Positions 51,637 to 61,679 are shown, counted from the stretch's first letter. The stretch is 64,000 nt of DNA from Nocardia colli (GCF_008704205.1 NZ_VXLC01000003.1:62001-126000), one strand, 5' to 3'. Program-made: numbers and translations. Notes: a model not told the origin generated them from the letters alone.

Positions 51637-53043
51637 ACTCACGCCGGAGAAATCGCGCAGGCTGACGTGGTTGCGATCAGTGCAACTGCCGAGCGAGTGA
51701 TCGGGGTGCAGGCCGAGGTACTGGCGGCGGGTGCGGGTGCTCCAACTGCGGGCGGCGTCGGAGCGGGTCTTGTAGAAGTTCGCCGTGTAGCCGCCCTCGT
51801 AGATGCGCAGCAGCATGTATCCACCCGGATACTCCTTGACCGCGGCGACTTCGAGGAATTCGACATCGATGCCGATGTTGGGGCGGCTGAGGCGGTTTCG
51901 GTGCGTGTGGCCGCTGTGATGGAGAAAGACGCCCGGGGCATTGCGGTAGAGGGTGTGCAGCGCGGCGGCGTTCGACGGGTCGAGGACGAAGCCGGGTCCG
52001 CCCGGATTGCTCACTGCCGCATGCGATGTCACCGGGTGATGGCCGAATATCAACGTCGGCCGGTGCGGGTCGGCGGACAGGAGGTCGCGTAGCTGATCCC
52101 GTTGCGGGGCGACGATAGTGCCGCCGGAACCGGTCAGCCGTGTGGTGTCGAGCCCGATCAGGCGCAGTCCGCCGAGGTGGTACTCGACCAGTCGCTGGCG
52201 GCTGTGGAACACCGCGCCCCAGTGGTCCCGGGTTTCGCCGCGGAGTTGTTCCGGCTTGTCGTGATTGCCGCGGCAGACGAAGTAGTCCTGGCCGAGGCTG
52301 CCCCAGCGGTCCAATCGTGCACGCACAGCGCGTGATTGGTCGCGGGTGCCGCTGTCGGTGAGGTCGCCCGCGATGATCAGGTGATCGGCGGCGCGGTCCG
52401 GGCTGTGCACGTCGTCGAGCAGGGCGTCCAGCATGATCTCCGGGTACTGCGCGGTGTCGTGGCGGAACCCGGTGGGCAGTCCGCTGACTATCAGTCCGCT
52501 GGTGTGCTCGCCGTAGTGCACGTCGTTGGCGAGTGCGATGGTGCGCAGCAATCGGCCCGGTGGGGGAGTCGCGGTGGTGAATGTGCCGGTGGATTCCGGT
52601 GTTCCGGATTTGCGGGTCACCAGGGTGCGGGCGGGGACGGCGCGGCGGCCGTACGAGTACGCCTCGAACCGGTAGGTGCGGCCCGGCTCCAGTCCGTTGA
52701 TCTCCGCGTAATGGTATGCGGTGGAGCGGGAATCGAGGTGACAGGTCCGTGCCGGCCCGAGTTGGTCCGCGGGCGCGATCCGGACCTCGGTGTCCGCGGG
52801 GACCGGGCGTAGGCGTCCGGAATGATCGCGGGCCCGGGTCGTCCAGGTCAGGATCGCGGATCGGTCGGTCACGGTGACCAATTCGAGGTCCGAGACGCTC
52901 AGCGAATCACGTTGTGTCCGAACCGAATCGGCACGTATCAGGGTCAGCCGCGCCGGCGGGCGGAACGGTGTCCGCACGGTCACCGCCGCCGCGCCCACCG
53001 CGATGTTCGCCAGCCAGGCAGTTCTGAGTCGTGGATCGAGCAT
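51619..53043 (-). CDS. Metallophosphoesterase, possibly exported
   Basis: 474-residue protein. Calcineurin-like metal site: NDVHYGEH, IAGDLTDSG, CRGNHDKPE, GHHPVTSH and HSGHTHRNRL. An N-terminal FN3-like purple-phosphatase domain (about residues 50-160) precedes it. The N-terminus (AWLANIAVGAAAV) is hydrophobic but not a clear signal. ATG at 53043 with GGAGA. Likely a phosphomono- or diesterase; substrate unknown. Confidence 0.8.
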   Translation of the reverse strand: MLDPRLRTAWLANIAVGAAAVTVRTPFRPPARLTLIRADSVRTQRDSLSVSDLELVTVTDRSAILTWTTRARDHSGRLRPVPADTEVRIAPADQLGPARTCHLDSRSTAYHYAEINGLEPGRTYRFEAYSYGRRAVPARTLVTRKSGTPESTGTFTTATPPPGRLLRTIALANDVHYGEHTSGLIVSGLPTGFRHDTAQYPEIMLDALLDDVHSPDRAADHLIIAGDLTDSGTRDQSRAVRARLDRWGSLGQDYFVCRGNHDKPEQLRGETRDHWGAVFHSRQRLVEYHLGGLRLIGLDTTRLTGSGGTIVAPQRDQLRDLLSADPHRPTLIFGHHPVTSHAAVSNPGGPGFVLDPSNAAALHTLYRNAPGVFLHHSGHTHRNRLSRPNIGIDVEFLEVAAVKEYPGGYMLLRIYEGGYTANFYKTRSDAARSWSTRTRRQYLGLHPDHSLGSCTDRNHVSLRDFSGVSSLREM

Positions 53044-53126
53044 GGGATCTCCGTCCGCCGCTACTCCATCGACACTACGGTCGCCAGTTGAACGTGTCGT
53101 GTGCTGGCACCGTCGATGAAATGTCC

Positions 53127-53756
53127 TTATCGCGACGAAGGCGGATGCCGCAGGACCAGCGGCAGATACACGTCGTCCACGATGCCGACGATCACGTCCT
53201 CCTCGACCGGCACGCCGAACAGCAGGAAATGGTTGCGCAACAGGTCGGGCGCGACCGTTGCCCGGCGGGAGTTCAGGACGGCGCGATCCACCTCGCCGCG
53301 TTCGACGGCCCGCTCCAGGATCGTGTGGATCGTCGCGGGTCCGGCCGTGTGCACGTGTTCGCGGATGAGGCGGGCGAGCTCGGGATCGCGGGTCAGCTCG
53401 GCGAGCAGGCCGCGCATGATGCCGCCGTAGGGCGTGGCCATCTTCGTGGCCATCTGATGCAGCAGGGCGATCACGTCGGCGCGGAGTTCGCCGGTGTCGG
53501 GGATCTCGACATCGGAGGTGCCGCCCAACTTGCATGCGTCCACCACCAGTTCGGCGCGGCCGGCCCAGCGGCGATAGAGGACGGTCTTGCTGGTGCGCGC
53601 CCGGGCGGCGACCCGGTCCATGGTGAGCGCCGGGTAACCCACCTCGGCGAGTTCGGCCAATGTCGCGGTGAGGATGGCGTGCTCCAATTCCTCGCCGCGC
53701 CTGCGCGTGCCCTTGCGGTAATCGGTCGCCGAGTCGACGGGTTGCTGGACTTTCAC
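53127..53756 (-). CDS. TetR-family regulator of the P450-ferredoxin genes
   Basis: 209-residue repressor with HTH ALTMDRVAARARTSKTVLYRRW. GTG at 53756 with AGGAG; a GTG at 53801 would extend it by 15 residues but would overlap the operator-like repeat (53800-53820), so it is less likely. Divergent from the P450 gene with a 96-nt shared region. The repeat suggests that it represses both genes. Confidence 0.82.
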   Translation of the reverse strand: MKVQQPVDSATDYRKGTRRRGEELEHAILTATLAELAEVGYPALTMDRVAARARTSKTVLYRRWAGRAELVVDACKLGGTSDVEIPDTGELRADVIALLHQMATKMATPYGGIMRGLLAELTRDPELARLIREHVHTAGPATIHTILERAVERGEVDRAVLNSRRATVAPDLLRNHFLLFGVPVEEDVIVGIVDDVYLPLVLRHPPSSR

Positions 53757-53799
53757 TGGCGGCCTGGCTCCTGAAAAACGTTGCGTTGCTTGGGAAGAC

Positions 53800-53820
53800 A
53801 CTCTAATCTAAAAATAGAGT
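53800..53820. promoter_or_regulatory. Inverted repeat between TetR and P450 genes
   Basis: ACTCTA-N9-TAGAGT in an AT-rich stretch, followed by another TACTAAGAGTA. It lies in the divergent promoter and is the likely TetR operator. Confidence 0.5.
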
Positions 53821-53852
53821 ACTAAGAGTATCTTACGATCTCGAGGGGACCG

Positions 53853-55073
53853 ATGACCGACACTGTTGTGACACCCCGAACCGACAACGCTCCCGCCTTT
53901 CCGAGCGACCGCACCTGCCCTTATCAACTGCCCGAGCACTACACGCAGTTACGCGACGATGAGGCCTCGCTGCGAAAAGTGACGCTCTTCGACGGAGCCC
54001 AAGCCTGGGTCGTCACCAAACACGAAACCGCCCGCGCCCTGCTCGCCGATCCGCGCTTGTCGTCGGATCGCACGCACGCGAACTTTCCCGCCCTGTCGCC
54101 GCGCTTCCGCTTCTTCCAGGAGAGCAAACCCGCGTTCATCAGCCTCGATCCGCCGGAGCACGGTGCGCAGCGACGGATGCTGATCAGCGAGTTCACCCTG
54201 AAACGGGTCAAGGCCATGCGCGCCGACATCGAGCGGATCGTGCACGGTTTCATCGACGACATGCTCGCCGCGGGTCCGCCCGCCGACCTGGTCAGTCAGT
54301 TCGCGCTGCCCGTGCCGTCCATGGTGATCTGCCGGCTGCTCGGCGTGCCGTATGAAGACCACGATGAATTCCAGGACGCCAGCCGTCGCCTGGTGCAGGC
54401 GACCAGCGGCGAGGGCGCGTGCGCCGCGCGTAATGAACTCGCCGTCTATCTGGACGGACTGATCACCCGGTCGCAGGCCGAACCCGGACCCGGCCTGCTG
54501 TCCAGTCTGGTCGCGGATCAATTGGCGCACGGCGAGATCGGCCGCGAGGAACTCGTGTCCTCCGCGATCCTGCTGCTCGTCGCAGGCCACGAGACCACCG
54601 CGTCGATGACCTCGCTGTCGGTGATCACCCTGCTCGAACATCCGGACCAGCACGCTGCCCTGCGCGCCGACCCCACCCTCATTTCGGGTGCGGTGGAAGA
54701 ACTTCTGCGTTACCTCGCCATCGCCGACATCGCAGGCGGCCGGTTCGCCAAAGCCGACATCGAGATCGACGGTCAGGTGATCAAGGCCGGCGAGGGTGTG
54801 CTCATCTCCAATTCCATTGCCAACCGCGATGGTTCGGTCTTCGCCGCGCCCGACACGTTCGACGTGCACCGCTCCGCCCGCCACCACATCGCCTTCGGCT
54901 ACGGCGTCCATCAATGCCTCGGCCAGAACCTGGCCCGCCTGGAACTGGAGATAATCCTCGGCGGCCTCTTCGAGCGCATCCCGACCCTGCGCCTGGCCGT
55001 CCCCACCGACCAGCTCACCCTGCGCCCCGGCTCCACGATCCAAGGCGTCAACGAACTCCCGGTCACCTGGTAA
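53853..55073 (+). CDS. Cytochrome P450 (CYP105-like)
   Basis: 406-residue class I bacterial P450. I-helix LVAGHETTASM (about residue 243), ExxR in EELLRYL, heme site FGYGVHQCLGQNLARLE (Cys about 355). ATG at 53853 with GAGGGG. The downstream gene is a matching ferredoxin, 23 nt away. Bacterial CYP105s oxidise small hydrophobic molecules; the substrate is unknown. Induction through the divergent TetR is likely. Confidence 0.9.
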   Translation: MTDTVVTPRTDNAPAFPSDRTCPYQLPEHYTQLRDDEASLRKVTLFDGAQAWVVTKHETARALLADPRLSSDRTHANFPALSPRFRFFQESKPAFISLDPPEHGAQRRMLISEFTLKRVKAMRADIERIVHGFIDDMLAAGPPADLVSQFALPVPSMVICRLLGVPYEDHDEFQDASRRLVQATSGEGACAARNELAVYLDGLITRSQAEPGPGLLSSLVADQLAHGEIGREELVSSAILLLVAGHETTASMTSLSVITLLEHPDQHAALRADPTLISGAVEELLRYLAIADIAGGRFAKADIEIDGQVIKAGEGVLISNSIANRDGSVFAAPDTFDVHRSARHHIAFGYGVHQCLGQNLARLELEIILGGLFERIPTLRLAVPTDQLTLRPGSTIQGVNELPVTW

Positions 55074-55096
55074 CCGACCACGAAAGAAGCCCGCAC

Positions 55097-55291
55097 ATGC
55101 GAGTATCCGCCGACCGCACCGTCTGCATAGGCGCCGGCCTCTGCGCCCTCACCGCCCCCACCACCTTCGACCAAGACGACAACGACGGCCTAGTCAAAGT
55201 CCTCACCCCCACCCCCGACCCCACCACCGAAAACGAAGTCCGCGAAGCAGCCGACATCTGCCCCTCCGGCGCCGTCACCTTCACCGAATAA
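55097..55291 (+). CDS. [3Fe-4S] ferredoxin for the P450
   Basis: 64-residue ferredoxin. Cys in VCIGAGLCALTAP and DICPSGAVTF give the three-Cys pattern of P450-associated [3Fe-4S] ferredoxins. ATG at 55097, 23 nt after the P450. Accepts electrons from a reductase elsewhere and passes them to the P450. Confidence 0.88.
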   Translation: MRVSADRTVCIGAGLCALTAPTTFDQDDNDGLVKVLTPTPDPTTENEVREAADICPSGAVTFTE

Positions 55292-55297
55292 GTACTG

Positions 55298-55342
55298 GTC
55301 GGGCTGCGTCGTCAGGCAAAGGCGCTGACGGCGCGGCCCGAC
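55298..55342 (+). terminator. Strong hairpin after the P450-ferredoxin operon
   Basis: 18-nt arms (55298-55315 and 55325-55342) that pair with only two G-U positions, loop of 9 nt. No T-tract, but the stem is long and GC-rich. It lies 7 nt after the ferredoxin stop. Confidence 0.75.
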
Positions 55343-55501
55343 TGTGTCCGGTTGACTTCGGTGCGGTTGTGATGGGCTCCAGGTGGGGTGTGGGGGTGGC
55401 GGTCAGGTGTCCCAAGGAATTGGGGAAGGCTGGTTCGGGGTGGTGGGGGCGGGTTAGCGTCGGCGCACATCAGGGACTGCACGGAGTGGCGGAGGTGCCG
55501 C

Positions 55502-56524
55502 GTGGGCGATCGTATTGTCCGTGGCGCGGTGGTGATGGCCGTGCGTTGTGCGATAGCGGTGCTGGCCGGGATCGTGCTGACCGGGACTGCGCAGGCTGAA
55601 CCGGTTATGCCGGAGCCGATTTCGGCTCCCGATGGCTCTCATGTGGTGAGTTTTGCCGAGAGTCGGGCGGGTATTGATCTGACTGTCCACTCGGCGTTGA
55701 TGGGTCGGCCGGTCGTTCTGAAAGTTCTTCGTGCTCCGGATGATTCGGTACCGGCGCCGACGTTGTATCTGCTCAATGGTTCGGATGGGGGCGCGGACAA
55801 GAACTGGGCCGATGCGACCGATGTTGCGGAGTTCTTCGCGGACAAGCAGGTCAATGTCGTCATTCCGTTCGGGGGAGGGGGTAGTTACTTCACCGATTGG
55901 CGGGCGGATGATCCGGCGCTCGGTACGCAGCGGTGGGCCACCTTCCTCACCCGTGAGTTGCCGCCGATCATCGATGCCACGTTGAAGACGACCGGTGCGA
56001 ATGCGATTGCCGGGATCTCGATGTCGGGGACCGCGGTGTTTCAGCTGGCATTGAGCGCGCCCGGTGTGTATCGCGCGATCGGTTCGTACAGCGGCTGTGT
56101 GCGGACCAGTGATCCGCGCGGTCAGGCCGTGGTCAACGCCGTTGTCACCAGCCAGCAGGGCAATACGGTGAACATGTGGGGGCCGCCGGGGGATCCGGCT
56201 TGGGCGGCCAATGATCCGTACCTGCATGCCGAGAAGTTGCGCGGTACAGCGATATACGTGGCGAGCGGCAACGGCAGGCCCGGCCCGCTAGATACCGTCG
56301 ACGGGGTCCGTGGCGACCTGGTGCAGCTGGCCTATCAGTACATGTTCGGCGCACCGCTGGAAGCCATCGCGAACGTGTGCACGCAGCAGCTGCGGGATCG
56401 ACTGCGGGAGTTGGATATTCCGGCCACGGTCGACCTGCGTTCGTCCGGCACGCATTCCTGGGGGTACTGGCAGCAGGACCTGCACAACTCCTGGCCGGTC
56501 TTCAGCGCGGCCCTGAATCGGTGA
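55502..56524 (+). CDS. Secreted esterase, antigen-85/mycolyltransferase-like
   Basis: 340-residue exported protein of the esterase/Ag85 family. Signal peptide with AIAVLAGIVLTG and cleavage near TAQA-EP. Nucleophile in IAGISMSGTAVFQLAL, oxyanion region LYLLNGSDGG, and THSWGYWQQ with the His. It may transfer mycolic acids in the cell wall. GTG at 55502 with GGAGG 6 nt upstream; an ATG at 55535 is alternative. The region 55343-55501 upstream is otherwise empty. Confidence 0.82.
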   Translation: MGDRIVRGAVVMAVRCAIAVLAGIVLTGTAQAEPVMPEPISAPDGSHVVSFAESRAGIDLTVHSALMGRPVVLKVLRAPDDSVPAPTLYLLNGSDGGADKNWADATDVAEFFADKQVNVVIPFGGGGSYFTDWRADDPALGTQRWATFLTRELPPIIDATLKTTGANAIAGISMSGTAVFQLALSAPGVYRAIGSYSGCVRTSDPRGQAVVNAVVTSQQGNTVNMWGPPGDPAWAANDPYLHAEKLRGTAIYVASGNGRPGPLDTVDGVRGDLVQLAYQYMFGAPLEAIANVCTQQLRDRLRELDIPATVDLRSSGTHSWGYWQQDLHNSWPVFSAALNR

Positions 56525-56561
56525 ATGTGCCTGAGATACGCGACTGTTGGGAGAAACTCTG

Positions 56562-57989
56562 ATGTCGGATAGTGCTCTCGGCACGCACCTGCCCGGTGCG
56601 CCCGCGGACGGTGGAATCGACGCGTGGCTCGCGTTCACCGGCTGTCTCATCGCGGTATTCATGCAGATGATCGACGTGACCATCGTGAACACCGCGCTGC
56701 CGAACCTCACCGCGGACCTGGCCGCGTCGCCGTCGCAGCAACTGCTCGTGGTGTCCGGCTACTCGCTCGCCTTCGCGTGCACCCTGCTCACCGCCGCCCG
56801 GATCGGCGCCATCTTCGGTCGGCGCATCGTATTCCTGGTCTCCGTGGTCGCCTTCACCGCGATCTCGGTGTGGTGTGGCATGTCCACCAGCGCAATGGAA
56901 TTGGTGATCGCCCGAATCTTTCAAGGGGCCGCGGGAGCCGGGATGGCCGCGCAGACCATCGCCATCCTCATCGCCAGCTTCCCGCCGAACCGCCATCAGC
57001 AGGTGTTCGCCCTGTACGGCGCGACCGCGGGCTTCGCGGGGATGCTCGGCCCGATCGTCGGCGGCGCACTGGTCACGGCCGATATCGCCGGCCTCGGCTG
57101 GCATTCGGTATTCCTGATGAACCTGCCGATCGGCCTGCTCGCCTTCGCGCTCGGATTCCGCTACCTGCGTCTCGGCCAGCCGAAGGAACGCGACCGACTC
57201 GACCTCGGCGGCGTCGCGCTGTCCACCGTGAGTCTGTTCGGACTGCTCGCCGCGCTCGCCGACATCCAGCAGAACGGCTGGCGGCCAGGGCCATTCGGGG
57301 TGATCGCCGCGTCGCTCGCGGTAGGTGCGGTATTCCTCGGCTACGAGCGTAGACTGACTCGGCGCGGCGGCAGTCCACTGGTACGCCTCGATCTGTTCGC
57401 CAACCGCGGCTTCGCCCTCGGCTCCGGACTGGTAGCGAGCTTCTTCGGCCTGTTCACCGCGTTCGTCTTCACCGTATCCATCACTTTGCAGGACGAACTG
57501 CACTTCTCCCCGCTGCGCACCGGCATCGCGATGACACCGTTCGCCCTCGGCGCGGGTGCGGGCGCGCTCGCCTCGCCATTCCTGGTAAAGCGCTGGGGGG
57601 TAGAGGTACTCGCGGCAGGCATCGCCGTCTATGGCGGCTGCGTCGCGATCGGCGCGGGCTACCTCCACCTGACGAACGGAAACGTGAACCTCGCGCTGGC
57701 CCTAGGCCCGGTCTTCATCGCGGGCCTGGGCGTCGGCCTGTTCGGCGTGCAACTCCAGCCGCTCATGCTGGCTGGCCTGCGCGAGCGTCAGATGGCCGAG
57801 GCCTCCGGCCAATTGCCCACCATCGAACAGATCGGCAACGCGGTCGGCCTCGCCCTGCTGAGCGTGGTGTTCTTCCGCGCCCACACCCTGACCGGTAGCG
57901 TGATCATGTTGTCCGCCATCGCAATCGGCGCGATGGCCATGGCCTTGCCGACCCTCGCCCTGCCGGACCCGGCCAAGCGGCTCACGTGA
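56562..57989 (+). CDS. DHA2-family drug/proton antiporter (MFS, 14 helices)
   Basis: 475-residue exporter. Helix 1 motif FMQMIDVTIVNTALPNL, loop 2-3 motif RIGAIFGRRIVFL, and the GPIVGGALV helix of motif C mark a DHA2 efflux pump. ATG at 56562 with GGGAGA, 37 nt after the esterase stop; perhaps one transcript. The 3' end overlaps the convergent acyl-CoA-synthetase gene by 8 nt. Confidence 0.88.
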   Translation: MSDSALGTHLPGAPADGGIDAWLAFTGCLIAVFMQMIDVTIVNTALPNLTADLAASPSQQLLVVSGYSLAFACTLLTAARIGAIFGRRIVFLVSVVAFTAISVWCGMSTSAMELVIARIFQGAAGAGMAAQTIAILIASFPPNRHQQVFALYGATAGFAGMLGPIVGGALVTADIAGLGWHSVFLMNLPIGLLAFALGFRYLRLGQPKERDRLDLGGVALSTVSLFGLLAALADIQQNGWRPGPFGVIAASLAVGAVFLGYERRLTRRGGSPLVRLDLFANRGFALGSGLVASFFGLFTAFVFTVSITLQDELHFSPLRTGIAMTPFALGAGAGALASPFLVKRWGVEVLAAGIAVYGGCVAIGAGYLHLTNGNVNLALALGPVFIAGLGVGLFGVQLQPLMLAGLRERQMAEASGQLPTIEQIGNAVGLALLSVVFFRAHTLTGSVIMLSAIAIGAMAMALPTLALPDPAKRLT

Positions 57990-60096
57990 TCAAATGCGGA
58001 CCGCCCAGCGCGGACGACAACGGCGCATCACCGGCCTGCGGTCCGATGAGCAACTGCTTGAGGATCTTTCCGGTCTCGCCACGCGGCAGCGTCGCGAGGA
58101 AGGTGACGTCGCGCGGCACCGAGAAGCGGCTGAGCCGATGCCGGATATAGGACCGGATCATGTCCGAATCCAGCCCGGATCCTTCGCGTTTCACCACGAA
58201 CGCGGCAAGCCGCTGGCCGAACTCCTGATCCGGGACGCCGACCACCGCCACCTCGCTGACCTGCGGCAGGTGCGAGAGCGCCTCCTCGACCGGCCGCGGG
58301 AAGACGTTCTCGCCACCGGAAATGATCATCTCGTCGTCCCGGCCCGCGATGAACAACCGCCCCGCGACATCGAGATAACCGAGGTCACCGGTGTCGAGCA
58401 TGCCGTCCGCCTCGGTCGGCGGCGCCGAGTTCACGTAACCGTCGAACAGCATATGGTTGCCGACGAAGATATGCCCGGTGACGCCCACCGGCACCGGGCG
58501 CTGATCCGGGCCGAGCACCGCGATCCTGGTGCCCAGCGGCGGCCTGCCCGCGGTGGTCGGCGCGGTCCGCAGGTCGTCCGGGGTGGCGATGGTGGCCCAG
58601 GAGACCTCGGTGGAACCGTAGACGTTGTAGAGGAGGTCGCCGTAGGCATCCATGAAGTCCAGCACCGTCGCCCCGGCCAGCGGCGCACCGCAGCTGACGA
58701 CGGCGCGCAGGCTCGACGTGTCGTAGCGGGCGCGCACCCCCGCGGGCAGGTCGAGGATGCGGTTCACCATGGTCGGCACGACGATCATGCTGGCGACCCG
58801 GTGTTCGGCCACCAGCCGCAGGCACTCCTCGGCGTCGAACCGCTCCGGCAGCACCACCGTCGCGCGCAACGGTGTGCTGATCTGCAATCCGGCCAGGCCC
58901 CAGGTGTGGAACAGCGGGGCCGGGATGAGCATGGGCTCCGCGATCGGCAGCGGAATCCGCGACAGCAGCGCAGCGATGGTGCCGAAACCCTTGGGCTGCG
59001 GGCGGCGCGCACCCTTCGGCGTGCCACTGGTGCCCGAGGTCAGCACGATCAATCGGCCCGCCCGGGTCGGCAGCCGAAATCGCTCCTCGCCCTTGGCGAT
59101 CAGGTCATCGATGGTGACCCGGCCCGGTGCGACGCAGCGACCGTCGGTGTTGAAGCGCGGCAGGTCCGAGTGCAGATAATGCACCAGCTGTTCGAGGTCG
59201 CCGTCGACGAACAGCGCGGCCAGCCGGTGCCGTTGCACGATGTCCTCGATCTGCCGGCCGGACAACCCCACGTTCAACAGCGCCACGTCGACGCCGAGTT
59301 TCCCTGCGGCGACCATGCATTCGACCATTCCGGCGTGGTTGCGCGCGAGCAGTCCGATCGTGTCGCCGAAGCCGAGCTCGAGCTTCGCCATCGCACCGGC
59401 CAGTGCGCTTGTGCGCGTGTGCATCTCGGCGAAGGTGCGGGTGCCGTAGTCGTCGATCACGGCGATCTGGTCCGGGGTGTGCGCCGCGGCGGTCGCGTAT
59501 CCACCGGCCAGGTTGAAGCCCCACTTCGCCAGGGACCGCGCCTGTTTGACGCCGGTCGCGAAGTTCGCGGTCCGGCCGACGCCGACGGTGACCATCTGCT
59601 TGGCCACGCTGACCTGCCGTCGCACCGGGGAGTTCTCCGCGTTGATCACGGTCGAGGTCCGCGCGCCACGGATGACGTCGACCGCGCGCTTCAGTCCGCT
59701 GTTGACCCACGCCACCACTGCGGCGTTGGACCCTTCGGCGATCGATGGATGCAGCCGGCCCGGTGCGAACACGGTGACGGTGACCTTGGTGCGCTCCTCG
59801 TCACCGCGCAGCCGGACGGACACGAAGCTGCCGGTGCCAGGGCACTGCAATTCGAAGCTCTCGTACCAGCGCCACACCGTGAGCAGCAGTTGATGCGTGC
59901 GAATACCGGAGCTGGCGGTGCCGATGCGCACCTGCGCGATCCGGCTGTCCGGACGGGCTTCCACCAGCTCACAGGCGCCGATTCCGGCGAACAGCCGCGG
60001 GTAGGTCTGCGGTTCGAGGAGCAGATCCCACAGGGCTTTACGGGCGACCGCGAAGTCCGCCCCCACATCGATGATGTCGGTAACCAACTCATGCAC
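57982..60096 (-). CDS. SRPBCC domain fused to acyl-CoA synthetase (FadD-like)
   Basis: 704-residue fusion. Residues about 1-150 look like an SRPBCC/START lipid-binding domain (ADFAVARKALWDLLLEP, VRIGTASSGIR). Residues about 190-700 are an AMP-forming ligase: LTSGTSGTPKGARR, YGSTEVSW, LDTGDLGYLD, ISGGENVFP and catalytic Lys in PRGETGKILK. It should activate a fatty or aromatic acid as CoA ester. GTG at 60096; the RBS is weak, so the start is uncertain. Such a fusion is uncommon. Confidence 0.8.
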   Translation of the reverse strand: MHELVTDIIDVGADFAVARKALWDLLLEPQTYPRLFAGIGACELVEARPDSRIAQVRIGTASSGIRTHQLLLTVWRWYESFELQCPGTGSFVSVRLRGDEERTKVTVTVFAPGRLHPSIAEGSNAAVVAWVNSGLKRAVDVIRGARTSTVINAENSPVRRQVSVAKQMVTVGVGRTANFATGVKQARSLAKWGFNLAGGYATAAAHTPDQIAVIDDYGTRTFAEMHTRTSALAGAMAKLELGFGDTIGLLARNHAGMVECMVAAGKLGVDVALLNVGLSGRQIEDIVQRHRLAALFVDGDLEQLVHYLHSDLPRFNTDGRCVAPGRVTIDDLIAKGEERFRLPTRAGRLIVLTSGTSGTPKGARRPQPKGFGTIAALLSRIPLPIAEPMLIPAPLFHTWGLAGLQISTPLRATVVLPERFDAEECLRLVAEHRVASMIVVPTMVNRILDLPAGVRARYDTSSLRAVVSCGAPLAGATVLDFMDAYGDLLYNVYGSTEVSWATIATPDDLRTAPTTAGRPPLGTRIAVLGPDQRPVPVGVTGHIFVGNHMLFDGYVNSAPPTEADGMLDTGDLGYLDVAGRLFIAGRDDEMIISGGENVFPRPVEEALSHLPQVSEVAVVGVPDQEFGQRLAAFVVKREGSGLDSDMIRSYIRHRLSRFSVPRDVTFLATLPRGETGKILKQLLIGPQAGDAPLSSALGGPHLIT

Positions 60097-60308
60097 TTCT
60101 CGTCGGCCGGTTCGAACAGCTCGGGGGCCGGCGGGTGCCCCTCGACCACGGGTCACCCGGCTGGCAGCACCAGCGCCGGCGACCTGCAATCGATCTCAGT
60201 ATGCGGTGCGACGGCGCAGTTGCTCACCATTTACTCCTACATTGTGCGCTGCCCAAGAGCCGGGGCGCCCGGATGTGAATTCGCCCAAAGTGCAACGGGA
60301 TTCCGGCG

Positions 60309-61679
60309 CTACCGGGCGGCACTCCAGCGCGCGACCTGCTGCCCGATCTCGGTGACCGGCGGTTCCCGGTAGAGCCATTCCCGCGCGATCCGGTGCCAGT
60401 TGTTGGTGGTCTCCAACTGCCCCAGCGCGGCAAAGGTGAACAGATCGGCCCGGCGGGAGAACACGTGCTCGGCGGGCAGTCGCTGCTGGCGCATGCCGCG
60501 GAACTCGGCGGCGCGCGGATCGATGGCGAGAATCAAAGCGCCGGTGGCCAATTCGGGAGTGATGGTGATTTCCTCGTCGCCCAGGTGCCAGCCGGCCGCC
60601 GCCCAGACGTACTCCAGGACCTCCGCGGCGTCGACGCCGGAATCGGGATCCATGATGTCGTGGCGGACCCACAGGTCGTACAGATCGTCGGCCCGGTACT
60701 CGCTCGCGGCTTGCAGGCACGCGCGTTCGAGCTCGACGTGCACCGGGTTCATGCTGTGGTACAGGCCGAAATCGACGAAACCGAGCCGGCCGTCGTCGGC
60801 GAGCATGATGTTGCCCGGATGCGGGTCACCGCAGAATTCGAAGTCGGTGAACAGGGAGCTGATGTAGAAGCGGTAGATCAGCTCACCGATCCGATTGCGG
60901 TCTGAGCTCGGTAGCTCCCGGATCTCTTGATACGGCTTGCCTTCGAGGAACTCCGTCACGAGAACGTGTGGGCCGCAATGGTCTTCGATGCTGTCCGGTA
61001 CCGTCACGAACGGATGGCCGACGTAGCGCGCGGCCACCCGATGCTGGGTGTCCGCCTCGCGGACGTAGTCGAGTTCGCTGCCGATATTGCGCGCGATCTC
61101 GTCGAGTACCTCCGCGTCGGCCGCGCTCGGCAGCATGGACTTCCACAGCTTGCTGAACAGCGCCAGATTCCGCATATCGGCTTCGACGGCGTCGTCCACG
61201 CCCGGATACTTGACCTTCACCGCGACCGCCCGCCCGTCGCGCAACCGGGCCCGATAGACCTGACCGATCGACGCCGCGGCGATAGGGGTCTCGTCGAAGT
61301 CGGCGAAGACGCGCGCCATCGGCCCGAGATCACCCTCGACCACCTTCCGCATGGCCGGGAACGCGACGGCCGGCGCTTGATCGCGCAGTTCGGCCAGCTT
61401 GACCCGGAACATCTCCCGATGGGCTTCCGGCAGCAGGTCGACGTCGAGCACCGAGAGCATCTGGCCCAGCTTCATCGCCGCGCCCTTGAGCCCGCCGAGC
61501 ACCGTGACAAGTTGTTGCGCGGCTTGCAAAGTCGACCGTTCGGACAGCCGCTGCCGGGCCTGCTCGGTGCGCCCGATCATCGATAACCGGGTGCCGACTC
61601 CGCGCACCGCCTGCCCCGCGGCCAGACGACCCAGCTTGCTGCCGCGCGCGAGGCGACCCCTCGGTACTCGATCGCCCAC
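60309..61679 (-). CDS. ABC1/UbiB-family atypical kinase
   Basis: 456-residue AarF/ABC1 protein. The KxGQ motif is in GAAMKLGQMLSVLD; nucleotide-binding Ala/Lys segment IAAASIGQVYRARL with VAVKVKYPG; catalytic FCGDPHPGNIM and GFVDFGLYH. Members support lipid/quinone metabolism. GTG at 61679 with GGAGG at 7 nt; an upstream in-frame start at 61718 is less supported. Divergent from a TetR gene, 112 nt away. Confidence 0.83.
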   Translation of the reverse strand: MGDRVPRGRLARGSKLGRLAAGQAVRGVGTRLSMIGRTEQARQRLSERSTLQAAQQLVTVLGGLKGAAMKLGQMLSVLDVDLLPEAHREMFRVKLAELRDQAPAVAFPAMRKVVEGDLGPMARVFADFDETPIAAASIGQVYRARLRDGRAVAVKVKYPGVDDAVEADMRNLALFSKLWKSMLPSAADAEVLDEIARNIGSELDYVREADTQHRVAARYVGHPFVTVPDSIEDHCGPHVLVTEFLEGKPYQEIRELPSSDRNRIGELIYRFYISSLFTDFEFCGDPHPGNIMLADDGRLGFVDFGLYHSMNPVHVELERACLQAASEYRADDLYDLWVRHDIMDPDSGVDAAEVLEYVWAAAGWHLGDEEITITPELATGALILAIDPRAAEFRGMRQQRLPAEHVFSRRADLFTFAALGQLETTNNWHRIAREWLYREPPVTEIGQQVARWSAAR

